Below are positions 61,626 to 64,000 of a stretch of DNA of 64,000 nt, one piece after another; positions within the stretch are counted from its first letter, which is position 1; the number at the start of each line of letters is the position of its first letter. The notes beneath the pieces are model-generated. The model ran no database searches, was not told the DNA's origin, and saw only the letters and a list, made by a program, of their open reading frames with translations. Source of the DNA: Sphingomonas sp. Leaf32 (lineage in GTDB: Bacteria; Pseudomonadota; Alphaproteobacteria; Sphingomonadales; Sphingomonadaceae); assembly GCF_001421765.1 (NCBI RefSeq), contig NZ_LMLA01000008.1:906-64905 (forward strand), given 5' to 3'. Position numbers and translations under genes: made by a program.

Positions 61626-61699
61626 GCGTCCGCGCTCTAATATTGCTGCGTAGCAACATTTCCTGAGACGGGTTTTCTCAAGGAACAAGGGTTTTGCGT

Positions 61700-62152
61700 A
61701 TGATCCGTTCGACTGCCGTCCTGATGGCCGGGGCAATGCTGGCCGCCTGTGGTTCGACTTCGTCCGAGCCGGAGGCGACGATGAACAACACGGTCGACCT
61801 GCGCCATTTGGTCGAGACCGAGGTGGCCGGGAACGGCATCGAGCGCTATCCGCTGGAGGGCGTGGAGATACCGACGCCATCGGACGCCCAGTCGCGGTAC
61901 GAAGTCCTGCGCCAGCGGCGGACCGCAGGCGGTACGATCATCGCGATCCTGCGCCAGCAGCGCGGCAACCGCTTCGTCTATGCCCGCACCGAACTGGATT
62001 GCGAGCGTAACCTGTTCCATGTCGTCGGCGTGGCCGACACGCGGGCACATGTCGAAACCAACGTCGCGCATGACGGGCCGCTGCGTTCGACCGACGGTCT
62101 GCCGCTCCGCCAGGAACTGTCGCGCTTCATCTGCGCACGGGCCTCGGCCTGA
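61700..62152 (+). CDS. Lipoprotein of unknown function
   Basis: 150 residues. MIRSTAVLMAGAMLAACGS has lipobox LAAC, acylated Cys at 17. The mature part is beta/alpha mixed with no motif I know; two further Cys. The ATG at 61700 is preferred to an in-frame TTG at 61694, with AAGG at 61687. Confidence 0.72.
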   Translation: MIRSTAVLMAGAMLAACGSTSSEPEATMNNTVDLRHLVETEVAGNGIERYPLEGVEIPTPSDAQSRYEVLRQRRTAGGTIIAILRQQRGNRFVYARTELDCERNLFHVVGVADTRAHVETNVAHDGPLRSTDGLPLRQELSRFICARASA

Positions 62153-62154
62153 GG

Positions 62155-63153
62155 CTATTCGCCCGCCGGCGGCACCGCCGGCGTGGCGACCTCCGCTTCG
62201 AACCCAGGATCGACCTCGGCAACCGGCAGCGTGCCGCGCCGCCGCTGGAAACTGGTAAGCAGGAAGAACAGCAGGTTGCTCCCCTGCGTCAGCGCGCCGC
62301 CGGCCAGCAACAGCCCGGCCATGGCGGCGCGCGGGCCGTCGACGATATGACTCATCTCCAGTGCGGCCGACAGGAACAGCAGGTCGCGATTGGGCACGAT
62401 CGGCAGGCGGCTGATGACCATCTGCACCGTCAGGAACGTGACCCACACGCCCCAGGGTTCGGCCGGCAGCACCACCGCCCACTGCGTCGCCTGCAGCAGC
62501 ACGACGACCAGGATGCGCGCGACATGGATGCCCAGCACCGCGCCGGCCACCTGCCAGCGCACCGACAGGATCTGCTTGCGCAGGCGTAACAGCAGCGGGG
62601 TCAGGAACGCGGCGACCAGCAATCCGGCCAGCAACATGCCGCCCGCCGAATGCAGCCAGTCGGCGATCCATTTCGCCCGGCCGGTGCCCATGAAGATGAC
62701 CAGCAGGATCGAAGTGATCGCAGCCGATGCCAGCGCCGACAGGATCGCATTGTCCTTGATCGCCAGCAGCAGCGTCTTGGACGCGATGCCCAGCCGCTGC
62801 CGCGCCCAGACGAACAGATAGACTTCGCCCGAATAGCCAACGAACGCCGAATTGAAGACGCGCTTGCGGACGAACACCGGCAGGCTGCCGGGCAGCGGAC
62901 GACCGAGCAGCAGGCGGAAGATCCATACCTCCGACACCGGCAGCGCCAGGAACATCACGACGAACAGGATATAGAACCACGGCGTGCGCGGTAGCGCGGC
63001 GGCAACGTTGGTCCAACCGATCGCGCGGACCTTCAGCACCAGCCATAGCAGCACGCCGACGAAGAACAACGCGCGGAAGACCTTGCCGAGACGCGCGGCG
63101 GCGGGCGTCTGCGACCAGTCGTGCAGCCGCTGTGCGCGCTCGGACAGGGTCAA
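62155..63153 (-). CDS. LPG synthase/flippase-like (UPF0104) membrane protein
   Basis: 332 residues with about eight membrane helices. Segments such as FYILFVVMFLALPVSEVWIF and LPIVPNRDLLFLSAALEMSH fit the lysylphosphatidylglycerol synthase transmembrane/UPF0104 fold, a lipid-handling membrane family. TTG start at 63153, with GGAG at 8 bases and TTGA overlap with the glycosyltransferase stop. Together they may build or move a glycolipid. Confidence 0.7.
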   Translation of the reverse strand: MTLSERAQRLHDWSQTPAAARLGKVFRALFFVGVLLWLVLKVRAIGWTNVAAALPRTPWFYILFVVMFLALPVSEVWIFRLLLGRPLPGSLPVFVRKRVFNSAFVGYSGEVYLFVWARQRLGIASKTLLLAIKDNAILSALASAAITSILLVIFMGTGRAKWIADWLHSAGGMLLAGLLVAAFLTPLLLRLRKQILSVRWQVAGAVLGIHVARILVVVLLQATQWAVVLPAEPWGVWVTFLTVQMVISRLPIVPNRDLLFLSAALEMSHIVDGPRAAMAGLLLAGGALTQGSNLLFFLLTSFQRRRGTLPVAEVDPGFEAEVATPAVPPAGE

Positions 63154-63926
63154 GCGAACACTCCGGCGGTACGCGAATCGGCCACGAACGCTGCGAACGC
63201 CGCGCGGGTATCGGGGTCGAGGCGGAAGCGCGAGTGGCCCCACACCCCGCCCGGCAGGAAGCGGCGCACGGCATATTCTAGGGCGGAGAGCGGCGTGTTG
63301 CGTACCCGCCGTTCGAAATGGGTCCGCTCCCACGTATTCGCCCCGTGAAAGGCGCGGACGAACAGGCCGGCTGCGTCGAGCACGCCGATCCGGTCCAGCG
63401 GCCAATGGGCGAGAAAATCGGTATCCTCGCCGCGCCGCTTTTCGGGATAGCGGGCGGTCGGATCGGCGCGGTGGACGATGCTGCCCGGCACCCCCGGCTC
63501 CAGCGTGCCGACATAGGGATGGTCGAACCAGTCGGGCGCGTCGAGGTGCATCAGCGTGCCGCGCAGGACACAGGCGTGCTTGCCGCCGTCCAGCACCGCG
63601 ACCTGCCGGACCAGCCGGTCGGGATGATACCAGTCGTCGTCATCCCATTGCGCGACGATGCCGCCCCGGGCGAGGTCCAGCGTGCGGTTGCGCAAGCGAC
63701 CCAGCGTCGTCTCCGGCGTCTTGGCTACCCGGTCGTAGATCAGCCGGTCGGCGGGAATGTCGGCGAACAGCGGGGCATAGTCCTGATCGCCGTCGTCGAC
63801 GACGACCAGTTCCCGATTGCCCCAGCGTTGCCGCAGAAAACAGTCGACCGCGCGCCGCGCCAGCGCGGCACGGTTCGCGGTCACCATCACGCAGCTTACC
63901 CGCGCGCCGTCATCGGACCAGTTCAT
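63150..63926 (-). CDS. Family 2 glycosyltransferase
   Basis: 258 residues of a GT-A fold. ARVSCVMVTANRAALARRAV starts the domain and VVDDGDQDYAPL carries the first Asp; IVAQWDDDDWYHPDRL is the metal-binding DxD region. It transfers a sugar to an unknown acceptor, cytoplasmic side. ATG at 63926; an in-frame ATG at 63998 near the window edge would add 24 residues, so the start is uncertain. Coupled to the flippase-like gene. Confidence 0.85.
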   Translation of the reverse strand: MNWSDDGARVSCVMVTANRAALARRAVDCFLRQRWGNRELVVVDDGDQDYAPLFADIPADRLIYDRVAKTPETTLGRLRNRTLDLARGGIVAQWDDDDWYHPDRLVRQVAVLDGGKHACVLRGTLMHLDAPDWFDHPYVGTLEPGVPGSIVHRADPTARYPEKRRGEDTDFLAHWPLDRIGVLDAAGLFVRAFHGANTWERTHFERRVRNTPLSALEYAVRRFLPGGVWGHSRFRLDPDTRAAFAAFVADSRTAGVFA

Positions 63927-64000
63927 CGCCAGCGCCTTAGACCCGGTTTGGAAAGGCGTCGAGACAGCTTGTCGTGGAGCGGTGCCGCCGCCATGCAATA

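Overview
The window is a high-GC bacterial chromosome segment whose gene set and local gene orders look like a sphingomonad (Alphaproteobacteria, Sphingomonadales, most like Sphingomonas). This is inference from recognised families: phoH-ybeY-corC with lnt-metK nearby, tldE/pmbA-ubiA, rsmE-gshA, an EmrE-like and a Gdx-like SMR pump, a PSK-type VapBC, NrtR with pncB, and many palindromic intergenic repeats. Most of it is housekeeping chromosome. I see no rRNA, tRNA, prophage or CRISPR array. The left edge cuts an IS5-family transposase gene.

Layout. 0-5 kb, minus strand: ubiA > pmbA > cysQ-like > SUKH protein > tonB-like, tightly packed. 5-8 kb, plus strand: small protein and Gdx exporter, rsmE, gshA. 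8-20 kb: ICMT-like membrane methyltransferase with a small secreted protein, M61 peptidase, ppa, a TfoX-like/EamA pair, a DUF1345 protein, ispG, an acyltransferase-3 protein, an asparaginase/VOC pair and an S1/P1 nuclease. 20-27 kb: a DISM-GGDEF cyclase, acyl-CoA ligase, miaB with a hemerythrin protein, and a zinc alcohol dehydrogenase. 27-36 kb: phoH, an inserted vapBC, ybeY, corC, then a block with a PQQ-type dehydrogenase, a PHA-system protein and EmrE, followed by lnt and metK. 37-42 kb: PAP2 phosphatase, trmB and an NAD-salvage locus (pncB-nrtR divergent from a nicotinamidase-like gene). 42-50 kb: a response regulator convergent with a MASE1 hybrid kinase, a CelD-like acetyltransferase, two small membrane proteins and a muramidase/lipoprotein pair. 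49-54 kb: nrdA and nrdB, split by a DUF2171 gene and a small membrane protein. 54-64 kb: HNH nuclease, small secreted protein, outer-membrane barrel, type II NADH dehydrogenase, an M16 double-domain protease, a lipoprotein, and a flippase-like/glycosyltransferase pair.

The most interesting non-coding features are: (i) a palindromic element of about 106-187 bp with terminal inverted repeats, present in four copies and mostly found right next to stop codons; (ii) a compact structured leader in front of metK; (iii) a perfect 13+13 bp inverted repeat between nrtR and the nicotinamidase-like gene; (iv) a duplicated 13-mer at 33-bp spacing upstream of nrdA; (v) a vapBC cassette with its own 12+12 bp palindrome inserted between phoH and ybeY and coupled to ybeY by a 4-bp overlap.

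The most interesting coding finding is a muramidase gene overlapping a TTG-start lipoprotein gene, a possible effector/immunity pair. I did not find a clearly new multi-gene system; the regulatory and repeat elements are the best candidates for undescribed biology.
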